This document shows positions 39,901-54,900 of a stretch of 64,000 nucleotides of DNA, piece after piece (position 1 is the stretch's first letter; every line of letters begins with the position of its first letter). The DNA is from Dendrolimus kikuchii (Eukaryota > Arthropoda > Insecta > Lepidoptera > Lasiocampidae): NCBI GenBank assembly GCA_019925095.2, contig CM034415.1:10776333-10840332 (forward strand), given 5' to 3'. The notes below the pieces were generated by a model, which saw only the letters and a list, made by a program, of their open reading frames with translations, had not been told where the DNA came from and made no database searches. The translations under genes and the position numbers were made by a program.

Positions 39901-42900
39901 ATAAATAATCGGCAGACAAACACACATATTGTATATCCCCAAATTAAGCAAGTTACGCTTGTGTTATGGGTAACATACAGCGAACTACTCTGGGGCCGAT
40001 CCCAGACACCCAGACCATAGTAAATAACGGAGAAAATACGTTTCCGAAATTTACTATACCACGAATCGAACCCGGAGCCTCTGCGTTGCAGTGAGGTAGG
40101 CCGGCAAAGGCTTAGCCCGCTCAACCACAGAGGCCGACGAACATATCTACGTCTATAATACTATATTGTCTTAGTTTTTTAAGTTTATTTGTATAATACT
40201 CGTATAATAAAATCCTAATAAAAAATTACCTACTCACCGATATGTCGTTAAACTTGATCAACTCCTTAATCCTGTTGATGATGAAAAAGTAATCATCTTC
40301 ATCATAGTAGCCCACATCACCAGTTTTATAAAAACCTTCTTCATCCATATAATCTGTGGTACTATTGCATATATATCCTGTTGAAATAACATTGCAGTTT
40401 AGTTTTCTAGACAGGCAGACGACCTATCTGATGGAAAGCGGTTACCATCGCCTATGGACATTTATAACACCCAAGGTGCTACCAATGTGATGCTACTCTC
40501 TAAACGAAGACTGGAACCTGGCCACTAATCAAACAACTCAAGGTTGTTATGGCGGCATACTCTAGACCGGGGGTGGTAGCCGTCAAGTCGAGCAAATATC
40601 CTACCACCTGGCTGTGGGGTGTTTTTGTCGCCCCTTAGGACAGGCCGCCCCAACGCAGGAAATTGTATTCTTTCTCCGTTCCTTCAAGGATAAGTATAGT
40701 ATGGATGTATGAAGATGTAAAGGTAAGGAAAGGAATGCTCCGGTGGTTCGGGCATGTGGAAAGAATGCATGATGAAAGAATGACTAAACAGATATACAAT
40801 GCAAAAGCGGACGGATGCAGAAGTCGTGGAAGGCCACGACACACCTTCCATGATCAAATTGATCGTGTACTAGCAGAAGGTCACGTCAGGAGCCTTAAGA
40901 ACAGACGAGCGTGCATGACAAGAGCTATGAATGTCAAAGAAGCAAGTGAGGTGTATAAGAATAAGCCTAAATGGCCCTCTGGCGTGAAGTTATTTATGTA
41001 TGTATTAAGATGTGTTGCAACATAAAATTTTGGTACATACATACATAACTTCAGGCCAGTTCCCTTGCGGGGTAGGCACGAACAACTGCCTTGATGGCTA
41101 CCACGCCCCTGGTCTAGAGTATGCCGCCATAACAACCTTGAGTTGTGAGATTAGTGACCAGGTTTCAGTCTCCCTTTAGAGAGCGGCAGCACATTGTTAG
41201 CACCTTTGGTGTTACAAATGTCCATAGGCATTGGTAACCGCTTTCCATCAGGTGGGTCGTCTGTCTGTCTAGAAAATAATAAAATTTTAGTACATCATTA
41301 ATAAAAAATTTCTTTCCTTTTATTGTCTTGGTCTTATTGAATATGCACTGTTTGCTACAACTCCATTAATTCTTCAAAAGTCATTCTGTAACATACTTCT
41401 GTATAAAACTTATAAAAAAAAGAACTTGAGATATAAATAGAATAAGAAATATAAAGAAAAACAATGTTTAGCTAGACGTGTTGCTGGGGAGTTTGTTGCC
41501 GCTTCTTCTCCTTTACAGCATCAACACGTTGCGAAGCGACGTATATAGACTAGGAAGTAAAATTAAATTATAACTTATATGTATGATTTTCAAAACATGT
41601 TCTCTAGTGGAACTTATTTTGAATAAAATCTTTTGAATTTGCAAATGGATTAATATGATATTAATATACGTACCTTTCATTAACACCACAGACTTGATGC
41701 ATATTTCTCCGCGCTGGTATGGGGCCAAAGGTTTACGAGTATCTAAATCTACAACCTAAAAATTATATTCTTATACTAATATAATAGGTTGGGGAAAAAG
41801 TCTTTTCGCATATAGTATGTATGAACTTATAATAAGATCTCTTTGGCTATACCATTTGTATCTGGCTGGTTTTGGTATCATTAAAAAGTTTTGATTTTAA
41901 AGAAGACAATTCCAAATTCAAATTAGGAAAATATGTGATTTTCATTTGTTTTTCTTATTGTTATAATGAATGAATCTAATGAAGAAATTCGATACATTTT
42001 AAAATGTTACTACAAAAAAGGTAAAATTGCAACACAAGCCGTGAAAAAAAATTGTGATGTTTATGGACCTAATGCAGTATCTGTGAGAGTAGCGTAAATT
42101 TGGTTTAAGCGTTTTCAATCCCGAAATTTTGATATCAAAGATGAGACGTCGCTCTGGTCGCCCTGTTACGAACAAAATTGATGCCATTTTTGAAAAAGTG
42201 GAGCAAGATCGGCATATTTTATTTAGGACAAATACAACATACAGTATTATCAAAAAGTGAAATAACAGATACAGAATAAGTCCTAAAATTGGACCCAGTC
42301 TCAGCATATGCTGACCAATTAAGACCAGCGCTGTTCTTCCGCCTGGGACCAGCAAGTGAAGTCACGAAGGACAATACAACACACATAATAATACATAGTG
42401 TACAATGCAATTCAATAATGATAAAAAACTATAACGTATTTAAACACAACATATCATAAAAAATAATACATATAAAAATACACATAATCATAAATAATAA
42501 ATAAATTAATATATATACAATCATTGTACCGATCACGTGCACAGCAAAACAAAATTAGAAGAGAGTAAGTATATAAAATAAACCAATTACAATAAAATGA
42601 ATGTAGATTAAAATTCAAATAGCACTTGTGTCTTGTCTTTGATTAGCCTGTGCAATTTGGTGTACATGCAAAAATTTCTTAAGTTTGACCCTAAAAAGAG
42701 AAACTGAACATACATTTCTAATCGGTGGAGGAATATTGTTCCAACACCTTGAAGCTGCATAGCGGAAGCTTCCTCTGAATGCGGTTGTATTGTGGTGTTC
42801 CATAGTAAGCTGAATTGCACACTGACGGGCTTCAATTTGTCTTCTACTAGATGACCAAGAGAGCTTCTCATATAAATAAGAAGGAGATCTGTGTTTTACA

Positions 42901-45900
42901 ACCCCAAAAAGAAGACACGCTAAGTGGAGCTTGCGCCGATGGATCATCTTTAAAATTGAGTGCCTATTCAAATAAGGTGTTACGTGATCCCTTAATGGTA
43001 TATTAAAGCAGAATCGTGCACAAGCATTCTGCACTCTTTGAATAAGCCGCTTAGTTCTGGCTAACAGACGAGGGCCAAACACTACGTCAGCAAAGTTTAG
43101 ACGTGATAAGACTAAAGACTCTACTAATTGAATTCGCAGATCTTCGTTTAAATATGGCCTTATTTTGTATAGGATTTTGAGCTTATAAAAACAGTTTTTT
43201 ACTGAGTGAGCTACATGCCTTTCGTATCTAAGGTCACAATCTACATATAAGCCCAGATTTCTTGCTTCAAAGACCCTCTCTATTGGTTTGTCCATTATCA
43301 TCACCCTTTGTGAGGGATTGACATGCAAAAGTTGATGCTTACTACCAAAAATAATGTATTTTGATTTTTTGGGATTTAATAGTAGCGAGTTATTTTTGGA
43401 CCAAATAGCAATCCGTGAAAGATCCTCGTTAAGTTTTTCTATAGCTCCATCAATTTCGGATGGCTTACAATAAATGTAAATTTGGGTGTCGTCGGCGTAA
43501 AAATGAAATTTACTATGTTTAATATGCAATGCTATGTCAGCTGTGTATAAAATAAACAGAATTGGTCCCAAAATTGACCCTTGAGGTACTCCTCTGTTCA
43601 CTGGTAACTTTTCCGATACTTTGACAGAGCCATTGCTATGATTTATCTTCACACATTGATAACGGTAACTTAAATAACTATGGAACCATTGTACCGCATT
43701 GGAGTCAAATCCATAGTAGCTGAGTTTGGACAAAAGTAAATTAGTGTTAATAGAATCAAATGCCCGTGAAAAGTCAAGCAAAACTAAGACTGTACATAGT
43801 CCTTTGTCTTGACTGCAAAGTATATTATCGGTGACATCCAACAGCGCAGTTGCTGTGCCACGGCCCTTCCTGAAACCAGATTGGAATTCAGGTAGTATTT
43901 GATTCTTTTCAAGGAATTCCGTTAGTTGTGCGCAAACCACTTTCTCCATTATTTTAGATAGACACGGTAATAAACTTATAGGTCGAAGATCTTTTACATC
44001 CGACGGATTAGAAATTTTTGGCAATGGGCGAACGATTGCGAGTTTCCAGTTATCTGGAAATGTGGATGTGCCTATAGACATGTTTACTATAGCCATTATT
44101 GCATTTAAACTATAAGGCAACGTCAACAATAACATACGTAAACTTATTAAGTCACAACCTTCGGCATTAGATTTAAGGTTACGTATTGTTTTTAACAATT
44201 GATTTAAATTAATAGGGGTAATATGAAAAACAGCATCACTAAATCTATGGTATTCAAAGTATGTCAAGATAGAGATATTAATGTCCGAAGCACAGGGAAC
44301 ATCCAAAAAGTGATCGTTTAATATATCAGCATTATTAAAGTGTCCGGGTAAATCTACATTATTGTAGGGGAGAAGAACGTTTTTAATATTTTTCCATAAC
44401 GTCTTTGGGTCTTTTGTTTTCTTCTCAATATTTTGTTTAAAATAGGCTGACTTCTCCAAAAAAAGTGATCGGCTTACTAATGATTTAAGACTCTTATAGT
44501 AATCTTTTTTGCTTTGCGTTCTAGATTTATGATACTTTGCTGCAGCCTTATCTCGCAGCTTCATCATAAGTTTGATGGTATCTGTAAGCCAAGGGGGAGA
44601 ACGCTCCTTGACTACAGCCATTTTCACTGGTGCATGAAGATTAAATAGCCCAACGACATTTTGGTTAAAAGTGTTAACCATATCATTAACGTTACCAAGT
44701 GTTGATATGAGGTCCCATCCTATATACTGAAGGTCAATGCTAAACTTGTCTAGACAAATGTCATTTAACGGGCGGTAAGAGAAGGTCCGAGGTGTGAGTT
44801 TATCACGTTTAACATTGAACTCACAGATTACAAGACAATGACCGTGAATCGATCCAATTGGCTCTACAAATACGTTTTTGGCAATTAAATTGGTACAAAC
44901 AACATCAATAAGGGTTTGAGAGGTTGTGGTAAAATGCGTAGGAGAAGAAATTATTTGTAAAAGATTATTGCAGGTTAAAAAAGTAATGAGTTTTTCAGTT
45001 TTAGGATCAGTATTTAGAAAAAAATTAATATTTAAATCTCCTAATAAAATTATATTATTATAGTTGTTGTTAGAGTTTATAGAGTCTGTTATTGCATCGA
45101 AAAATAAATCTACATCCAACCAGGGAGGACGGTATGCCGTACCGATCAGCAGTTTCTTTCCATTGAGGGACAAGGTAATCCACATTTGCTCTACGCACTT
45201 ATGTAGTGGGTCTACTGGGTGCGACCACGTCCGGACACTAATATTATGCCTCACATAAAAACCGACACCACCTCCGCGAGAACGTACCTCACGCGGTCTG
45301 GGTATGTGTCTCAATTTATATCCAGGCAATGCTGGGGCACGACCTTCTTCCCCTTCTCTCAGCCAAGTCTCATTTATTGCGAGTATATCGATGTTGTATC
45401 GCATGATTGAAGCTATGAAATCATCGTGATTAGTGCCCAAAGAACCGGCATTAAACAAACCAACTTTAATCTGTTTGTTAACCATTATTATGTAAGTATA
45501 AAAATAAAAAGACCGATGATTAAATATAATACATACATAGTGCTAAGGGATACAATAAAATATGTGTACCCAATAATGCGATTTATGTAATTATTAGTAT
45601 TATTCAAACGAGTTACTGTTGAATAACTAGAGCTATGAAACTTAATAAGGAAAACAACACAGGTAAGTTTAAAATAATATAAACATATAAAAAATAAAGA
45701 ATTAAATACATTATTTGAAACAGTTGCTAAGTTAAGTCGAAATATATTATCGTAAAATGTATTATATATGTATGTTCCTATGTGACTGCAATACTTAAAA
45801 ACTAAACACAATATTGTTAGAAATGGTTCATTATAACTAGTATATCTATAGCAATAAATAACAAGTTTTTCAAACAGCACTGATGCTAAAAACACGTAAA

Positions 45901-48900
45901 AAATCATTATCTGACCGAATAGAGTACGCTTGCCTTCCTTCACATTGCCGTACAAAGATACGCCCTTTTTTAGTCCAGCAATATCGCCACTGAAGTTTAC
46001 GACACTCTTCTCTGACTCGATGGAATAACTGTCGGTTGGTACGAGTAAGCCTTTCATTAATAAATACTCGTTGTGATGGTCCGCTGAAGCCCATGTCTGC
46101 AGTCGTGAGGTTGCGGCGCACACGGGCAGCATGTAATAGCTCGTCACGAAGATCTCGACGGGCCAATCTTACGACGACCCGGCGTGCTTTCCTCCCCGCG
46201 TCAGTCGCTGCTGCAACCGAACGCGCCGTACCTATACGTTCTGCGTATACAATGTCCCGACTCTCAATCGTGACGCCGAGCTTTGATGCAACAACTGTGA
46301 CAATGTGTACAGTGTTTTCACCATTTTCCTCAGGAAGGCAACCGATATCCAAATCAGCTAACAAAGCTTCCTGGTCCCGATCATTTAGTTCTAGCTTCAA
46401 CTGTGTTACTGCATTCTCCAGTTCCGCGATATTCTTCATCCCAGAATCCATTTGTCTTAATTCAAGATTAACAAGTCTTTGCTCGATTCCGTCAAATCGT
46501 TGTGCTATGCCAGCTAGAGAGGAACGAAACACATGCATTTCATTACGTATTTCACACATGTACTCAGCGAGCTCACGGCGCATTGCTCGAATTTCACTCT
46601 CTTCTTCCAAGGGCTCTGGCAAATTAATGTGTTTCTGCGTTTCTATACAAGAAAATGAACCTAAATGTGGCACTGAGGAAATGGTAGGCGGGGAATTGGT
46701 TCCGCATACACCTTTTACTGGTGTGTCAGTGTTGTCACTCTTACGTATTTTCTTTTTACATTCAGGACATGTCCAATTTTTGGGTACAATACCGTTGTCT
46801 GGAATGGCAACACAAACCTTGTGGAACATACAAGGGCATCCAGAACAAGAAGCAGCCCCAGTCTGAGAGAGAAACTTGCCGCACGCTGCACATTTAGCCA
46901 TCGCTCAATCGAAAAACCCTTTGTTCAAAAATTATAAATAGGTACTTGACGTCGATTGTCAAAGGCAAATGCCCTGTAATAATATCCAGCAACTACAAAC
47001 TCGTAACAAACAAAAATATTTTTTTTTTTTAAGTACCGTCAAATATGATAATTTTATGTGCACTTTGTTATCAATTTAAGATAAAATCCTACTTGAACAC
47101 AAACGAAGCTACGGATATACACGTAAACACTCACAGAACAAACTAAGAGGTTGTCTAGCACAATAATGGTAACAATGTCAAATATAAACACCACTTAGTA
47201 TTTTTAAATCGAAATTTTTGTGCAGACGTGAGTGTTGTAAGGCCGACCGTAACGTCACCTATATAAAGCTGAAGAGTCTGTTTGTTTGTTTGCTTGAACG
47301 CGCTAATCTCAGGAACTACTGGTCTGATTTGAAAAATTCTTTCAGTGTTAGATAGCCCATTTATCGAGGAAGGCTGTAGGTTATATATCATCACGCTAAG
47401 ACCGATAGGAGCGGAGCACCAATGAAGAATGTTTCAAAGTCGGATGGTTTTGAAAACAAATTCCATAAGTAGAAAATTCTTCAAGTCACAACATGTTGCG
47501 AAGCGGTGTTAAATTAGATTAGGCTCCTATAGAGTTAATAAAATCCATAATAAACGGAAAAAGTTATAATTAACAAGTTGGCGGTAGGTTAAATAAAACT
47601 TTAACAATATTCATTGACACTTGACACCTTTGTCTTCCGTGATTATGGCTACTGAAAAGTGGCCGAAACGTCAAAATAAAAATCAAATTAAATACCGCGT
47701 TAAAAACTTTGCCAGGTGGTAGGGCATTTGCCCGACTGGATGGCTACCACCCCTTGTGTAAAGTACGTCGCCAAACAACCTTGAGTTGTATTCCGGCATT
47801 AGTGACCAGGGTCCAGTCTCCCTTAAGAGAGCAGCAGCGCATTCCGCAGAACCCGATTCCAGCGCCATCTACTAGATCCAATTGTAACTCTAAATCAACC
47901 TGGGACCATAAGGTCCCGGGTTGATTTATATATAGTCTATTCGAATTGCTTTTTTTTAAATAGCTTTGTCTGTACATAGAAGCTGCATGTTTAGAATTTT
48001 ATAATATTGTCTATACATATAATAAAACTGTAGAGGTCGAATTTCTGTACAATGAAAAAAATGCTAAAAACCGAGTCAGGGGGATGTAAGAAGTGAAATA
48101 AAACTAATTTTGTTTTTTTAAAAATTTTTGTTTTTCTGTTTGTCTGTTTGTACAGGCTAATCTCCGAAACGACTGGACCGATTTAAATGAAATTTTGTAT
48201 GGTGGTAGCTTATATCCCAGGTCAAGATATAGGATACTTTTGAGCCCGAATAATTAAAGAGTTCCCGTGGGATAGTTAAAAAAACTTTAATTACTTAAAT
48301 AGCTTATTATACAACTTATGCACCTAATTAAGTATTGACATTGCTGGTATCATCATATAACAAAACAATAATAGGCTATATATCTTTTTTTTTATTGCAG
48401 GAGTTCAGCAGACAGGCAGACGGCCCACTTGATGGAAAGCGGTAACCATCGCCTATGGACATTTGCAACATCAAAGGTGCTACAAATGCGCTGCTGCTCT
48501 CTTAAGGGAGACTGGAAGCTGGTCACTAATGCCGGAACACAACGCAAGGTTGTTATGGCGACATACTTTAGACCAGGGGTGGTAGCCATCCAGTCGGGCA
48601 AATGCCCTACCATCTGGCTGTGGGTTGTTTTGTCGCCTCTTACGACAGGCCGCCCGGCCGCAGGAAATGTATTCTTTCTCCGTTCCTGCACGGATAAAAT
48701 AGAGACATATCGTGCCGAACATAAATAATTGGGAGAAGGAGAAAGGTCTGGCCGCCAACTCGTTCGATATTATACCACGCTCTCACAGAATATCGGCGTG
48801 AAACAGTCTTGAGCTAGTCTTATTTCTCTTTATCTCATCCTAAAGGCTGTCAACGCGTTGGCTTCGCCTGTGGTGCTGCAAACGTCTATAGGCGACGGTA

Positions 48901-51900
48901 ACCACTTTCCATGAGCTAAGCCACCTGCCTGTTCGCCAGCTTCACAATAAAAAAACAGGAGGTATAAGAACCTTAGGTTACCTTAAAGATAAACCCTGGA
49001 CAAGGTACTCCGCAGCTACCAGGTCTTGCACCCTTCGGAGCCAGGAGTTCTCCGGCCACCATACCAGCCTCAGACATACCATATATTTGGAGTACATGTC
49101 TCAAATTTGTAAATCTGAAAATACAAATAAATGTTTAAACTCGAAGTCATACACAATCGGCCGCATACACACTGGATCAAAGTAGACCAACGATCATCTG
49201 TTGAGGTTCGCCATGAATCCTCCGCGTGATGGTAATATCTGTGATGTATGGTCTATTGTATGTACTACTCTAGCTGTACCCAGCAAACGCTATCTTGCCC
49301 TTAAAAAATAAAAATCTAGAAACCGAGTGCAGCGCCACCAACCGGAACCAATTGTTAATCCAAACCATTCTCGAATCTACTTGAAAAAACACAAAAAATT
49401 TCATCAAAGTCGGTTTATCCATAAAGTGGTGTTCATCGGCGCCACCTACCGGATCCAATCGTGAATCTAAACCATCCCGGGATCCACTTGAACATACACA
49501 AAAATAATTCACCAAAATCAGACAAATGAAAATGAGTTTAAATTCAGTCACCATTGCCGAAATCGGCCGGGAAAGATCATAACAAATCAATGGCTAGACT
49601 GATTGATGTAATATATTTTTAATGTTATTTTTTTTATTTATGAATATTATATTTTAATACTTATTATCCTATTCCGGACGAAGACAATTCCAAAAACACA
49701 AAAATCATAGAAATTGGTCCAGCTGTTCTTGAGTTATAAATGGTGTAACTAACACGCCTTTGTTTTATATATATAGATTATCTGTTGTACATATTACTGT
49801 CAGTCAATAAACTTTTTTTATTACTGAATAATAAATACAAAATATTCTTTATATATAGTTTTGGCTACTTTACGAACAAAATGCTGTCAAATAGCGGAGC
49901 TCCCAATTTTAGTTCCTTTATTTTCCGTAGGACTTCTTTTGTGGGACAAACATATATCGTGTACTACAGCAGCTATATATGTTGATCCCAGATACTCGGA
50001 TTATTGCTGTGTCGGAATTATATTCAACAGCAACAAGCTGAATGCAAATCTTGTTTGCTGAAAATGCGGTGTACAAATTTACTTTGATATTTTCTTAATA
50101 CTATTAAATCCTAAAATATGTAAGCAATGTAATTGCGTCGCCATTTATATGAATAAAGTCTTCCTTTCTTCTGTCTTTATAAAAAAAAAACTTTAATAAT
50201 TTAGATTATTCTATGCTATAATTTAAATATTAATAAAAGAGGAGAGCATATTTTTTGTTTCTTACCTTCGCTTCACAGCGTCTACTTGGTCTGCGAATAC
50301 GGGAGTGCTTGCGGAAACGATCTCCTGAACTGATGTGACGTCATAGTCATCCAAGATAGTAGATTTCGTGAATTCCGTTATAGACGCAGGTCCTAATTGT
50401 AACAATTCGATCTATAACATAAATTTCATTTTTTTTCCTTTAGTAGATGGTCCAAATCGATCCAAGCTTGGGAGTAAAGCTTCGCGCCGGTGTGTACGCT
50501 CAAGAGTGATTTTTATTTATTACGAATTCTCAATCATTTATATCTGTCAATTTTTGAATTTAGAACAAATTTACAGAAACACAAAAACAATCGCGTGGCG
50601 TTAGAATATTGTATTTCAAGCAAAATTAAAAATGTACAGATATGTAAAAACATTCTTCAAAGTTTGGTGACATTTCATACACAAATATATTAGTATCCAT
50701 ATATTAATACGTGAAGCAATAACTTGCACCCCATTTTAAGAAAATTGCGCGGATTTTATACTCCTCCGTATGAAATTTCATACACTTATAGTTTATATAG
50801 AGAAAGAGTGCAGAATGCTAATGTTTTTTTTAAAATTATGCATAAAGAATACATTACATCAATAATAGTACATTATGGTACTAGTGTGTAACATTGGTGA
50901 TTACCGCCGAGGCGCCATTGAGACTCGAGCCGTAGGCGAGGGTCTTAAGAGAGCCGAGGACGGTAATCATCAATACACACGTGTATCATACGACGTTTTT
51001 CAACACACTTGTGAATAAAAAAACAACAAAAACTCATTTTATTTAGTAGATAAAAAGAAGTTATATATGAGTGAAAGTTTTATTTATTAAACACGTACGA
51101 GTTAAAATTATCTATTTAAATAAGAAGTTGCATGAAATGAGCAAGCAATGGGAACATTAATTTATTTGTTCTATAGAACACGATATATTTTTTTTTAATA
51201 AAAACTTTTTTAAGAACAAAGCAACTCAACCAATAAAATTAAAAAAAATTCTATAACTCACTGGTGAGTTATAATGTTTTTTAGTCACAGTTTGATTATG
51301 GGTGTCATTCTGTGCCTAATTGCGGTGACCATAGAGCCACTTTATGAGCAAGTGTGTTGAAAAAAACATTACACACACTACCATGTATTTGACACACACA
51401 CGCATATATACTCTTTTGTTTATTGTTAAAGTCAAATGAACAGTGTAGACTTGGTGAAATCTGTGATTATCTGTCTTCGACAACAGAACCTTAATAATGG
51501 GGAGTTTTTGGCGGGAACTGAAAGGAGATGTTGTGCTGTGCAGTTTTATTTTCTAAAAATGTGTAAAATTACTCTAAAATGAACAATAGTTGTAGGATAT
51601 TGATAGTTTTTGAGTAGTAATTATGTGTTTTGTGAGAAATTTGAACTGTATAGACAGATGTGGCCTTTTGAGTTGTCACAAGAACTCCGTTGAATGGCAC
51701 TAGCTGATTACCTACAGTTCAGCTGTGCTACACATAGGTTTAAGAAAATGAAGAAACTATATTGTAAACTAAGATCTGGCTTTAAGGCCTAGCTGCCAAG
51801 CCATAAACTTAAATAAAATAAAATAACCTTAATAATGTTCAAGCTTAAGAAACTGAGTTTGTATTTTTATTTCTTCCCCACGGCACTTGGAAACAAAACG

Positions 51901-54900
51901 ATTCTTATGAAATATGTAAGACTATTAAATTTTGACTGATTGTCCCAAAAAAATGTATTTTACATAAACTACCAACTTTTGTAGTCTTTCTTATACTATA
52001 TCTAAAAGCGTTGTCTGGAAAAAATCGCCACGGGTGATAAGACCGCTGATTGTACATGGATATTAAAGTTCTTGATTGTATGTACCTTTTTTGTACTATG
52101 AAGTATATATCCTACTAGAGGTTATTATACTTTGATCTTTACATAAATCTATCCCATTATCCGAGATGAAAAGTATCTCTTGTCCACCTTTATTATACAA
52201 TTTACATATATACTAAATTTGAGCCAAATTGGACCATTAGTTTTTCCGTAAAAGCATAACAAACAGAGAGAGAAATATATGTTTATCCCGGAAACTGTCT
52301 CATTTTTCGGGATAAAAAGTATCCTATGTTCATCCTCGGCATCGATAAAATATATATACTAAGTTTCAGCCAAATCGGTCCAGTAGTTTTTCCGTGGAAA
52401 CGGAACAGACAGAGTTACTTTCACATTTATAATATTAATAGGAATTTAAATATTGGAGGAATTACTTGTGGTTTACTAGGCGATTCGTGTGAGGTATAGT
52501 TATAAACTGTTATTTATTACTAACTGACCCGATCACGCGTTGCTGTAGCTTAGTATATTTTTTTTATTATAAATTAAAATGAGACGTATCGTATGTCCTA
52601 AGTTAGAACAAATTCATCAAATTGAAAAAAAATCATCAAAATCGGTTAAGTAATTTCGGAGTTCATCACGGTCAAACATTGTAACAGGGAATTTATATAT
52701 ATATCTGAATTTTTTTATGCAATAAAATAAAACAAGCGTTGTTTTTTGATTTGGTAATTTTATTACATAAACACCCAAAATTCACTTTAATTTCAAATAA
52801 TAGATAAAAGTGCCATATAATATAATATATTTTCCAGGTGGTAGGGTATTTGCCCGACTGGATGGCTACCACCCCTGGTCTAAAGTATATCGCCATAACA
52901 ACCTTGAGTTGTGTTCCGGCATTAGTAACCAGGTTCCAGTCTCCCTTAACAGAGCAGCAGCGCATTTGTAGCAAATGTCCATAGGCGATGGGCCGTCAGG
53001 TGGGCCGTCTGCCTGTCTGCTGAACTCCTGCAATAAATAAATAAAAAACTAAATATAATATACCTTATATTTTTGTATAGCTTCTAGACAATCGATTTCT
53101 TTATTTCTTGCGCTGTACACAATTGTAGCACCATTCCGAAGGCAAGCTAACGTGTACATAAGGCCGTATGTGTAGTACCAGTCCTTCGTGTTCAGTATCA
53201 TCTTTCCTAGATAGCTGGAATTATTAATTTAATTGTAGATATCCGTGCAGCCGTGGCAGCGTAACGGTCTGCGCACGCATCTCAAACTCAACAGTCGCGG
53301 GTTCTAGCGGGTGTCCCTAGCGGCGGCTGGCTAACGCGGCGGCTACAGCAGGCATGTTTGTGTTGAGCGACGCGTCGTATATAGGAACACTGCACGCTCG
53401 GTTCGGACGTGCACTGACGCCGTAAATAAACTAATTTAAATATATCTCAACGCTACTGATCGTCCCTAGTGCCAGCCGAGATGTGCGTCGAGCGGGGCGT
53501 TGCGTACAGGTTTAAACCAGTTTGTGAACGATGGACGCCGAGCGTGCACTCAGACCACTCGGTTGGACGCTCTATTACCCGCCCCGCCGGACGCTTTACC
53601 ACTCAGGCCATACACTTGGTAATTTATTGATCTAATGTGCACATTGTTACAAATACCACGTGCTAATAACGGTGAAGGAATACATTGTGATGAAAGCTGC
53701 ACATCGAGATAATCGATGTGTCAAACCCGCTAAGACGCTTCGGACAATCGTGGCGGGTATACTGTCTGTTTCCCTATAATGATAGACCCGAGCCCAACAG
53801 TAGGACGTTTATGGGCTGTTATTATAACCGTGCAGGAACGGAGAAAGAACATAATTTGAAATTCGTGGACCGAATTTAATGATATTTTGTGTATGTTCGT
53901 ATGGGTCCCGAGACGGTTTAGATTCACAATTGATTCCAATAGATGGCGCTGCGATCAGGTACAGATTTTACATTATTCAGAGCAGGACAACATCTGCTGA
54001 GCCCGCAAGTATATTATAAAAACTTGGCAACGTTATTTGTGTATACGTATGCAAAAAGGCGGAATTTGGAGAGTTGCATGACAACTGTTAATTTAACAAC
54101 TTTGTATTTACCCATTTTCACATTAAATAAATTGAATTGAATTGAAAGACAGAAATGAACCGTATAATATTGACTTTAAACCGTTGAATGGTTCCACGCC
54201 GTAGTGGTTTTCCCGCGACGTCTAGCGAACGATCGTTGCCGTTTGTTGGGTCTGTGTGTACGCGGCTTAATACAGACAAACTGGACCAACATCGTAAAGA
54301 CATATAGAAAGAAAGAACAAAACATTTATTTAAATACACATTGCGAGACATTAACAAAATAACAAAAAGAATATAAGACATTATATACTTAACGAGTATT
54401 TCCCGCTATGGTAAGAAATACGTGCAGTTCAGCAAATTCAGAATTGAAGAAGAAGAAGAAAACAAGTGTCTGACCAACCCACTACCCTACATAATTAAAA
54501 CCTAAAAAAATATGGATAGTAAGTCCATCAAGGGAGGGAGGGGTCAAAAATAATAAGTAGTTTCCATTTAGAGATTTAAGATGGCGCTGTACAATATCGC
54601 TGAATAATGACAACGCGCTGACGAGATCTGAAGAGCAAAACATAAATCACAAGTGACGGTCGTATTTCATGAATCACTCACACAGTTTTGCCATTGGTTT
54701 TAATTATCGCGTATTTTATTTTAGTTCTTAAACTATAATTTTATTCTGTTTAAATTGCATTTTAAAATAAGTTAAAATACTAATCTAACAATTACTAGGA
54801 ATTTCTTGAACTATCGATTGAAACGCCATCTAGTGATATTTATAGGAATATAATACCGATTGAAATGCCATCTATCGGGTGAGGTGGTGGATGTTATGGA

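Larger units (their letters stand above)
42216..47258 (-). mobile_element. CR1-group LINE, apparently complete
   Basis: Contains ORF1 (45870-46901), a 384 bp gap, ORF2 (42615-45485) and a ~400 bp 3' UTR ending near CCTAAATAAAAT on -. The 5' UTR probably extends to about 47258, where a truncated Lep1 Helitron starts. The left end interrupts a mariner. No clear target duplication. Confidence 0.75.

Noticed and set aside
46036..46866. 276-codon + strand open frame
   Set aside because: Exact antisense of LINE ORF1; the - strand has the PHD-finger pattern and family motifs, this one has none.
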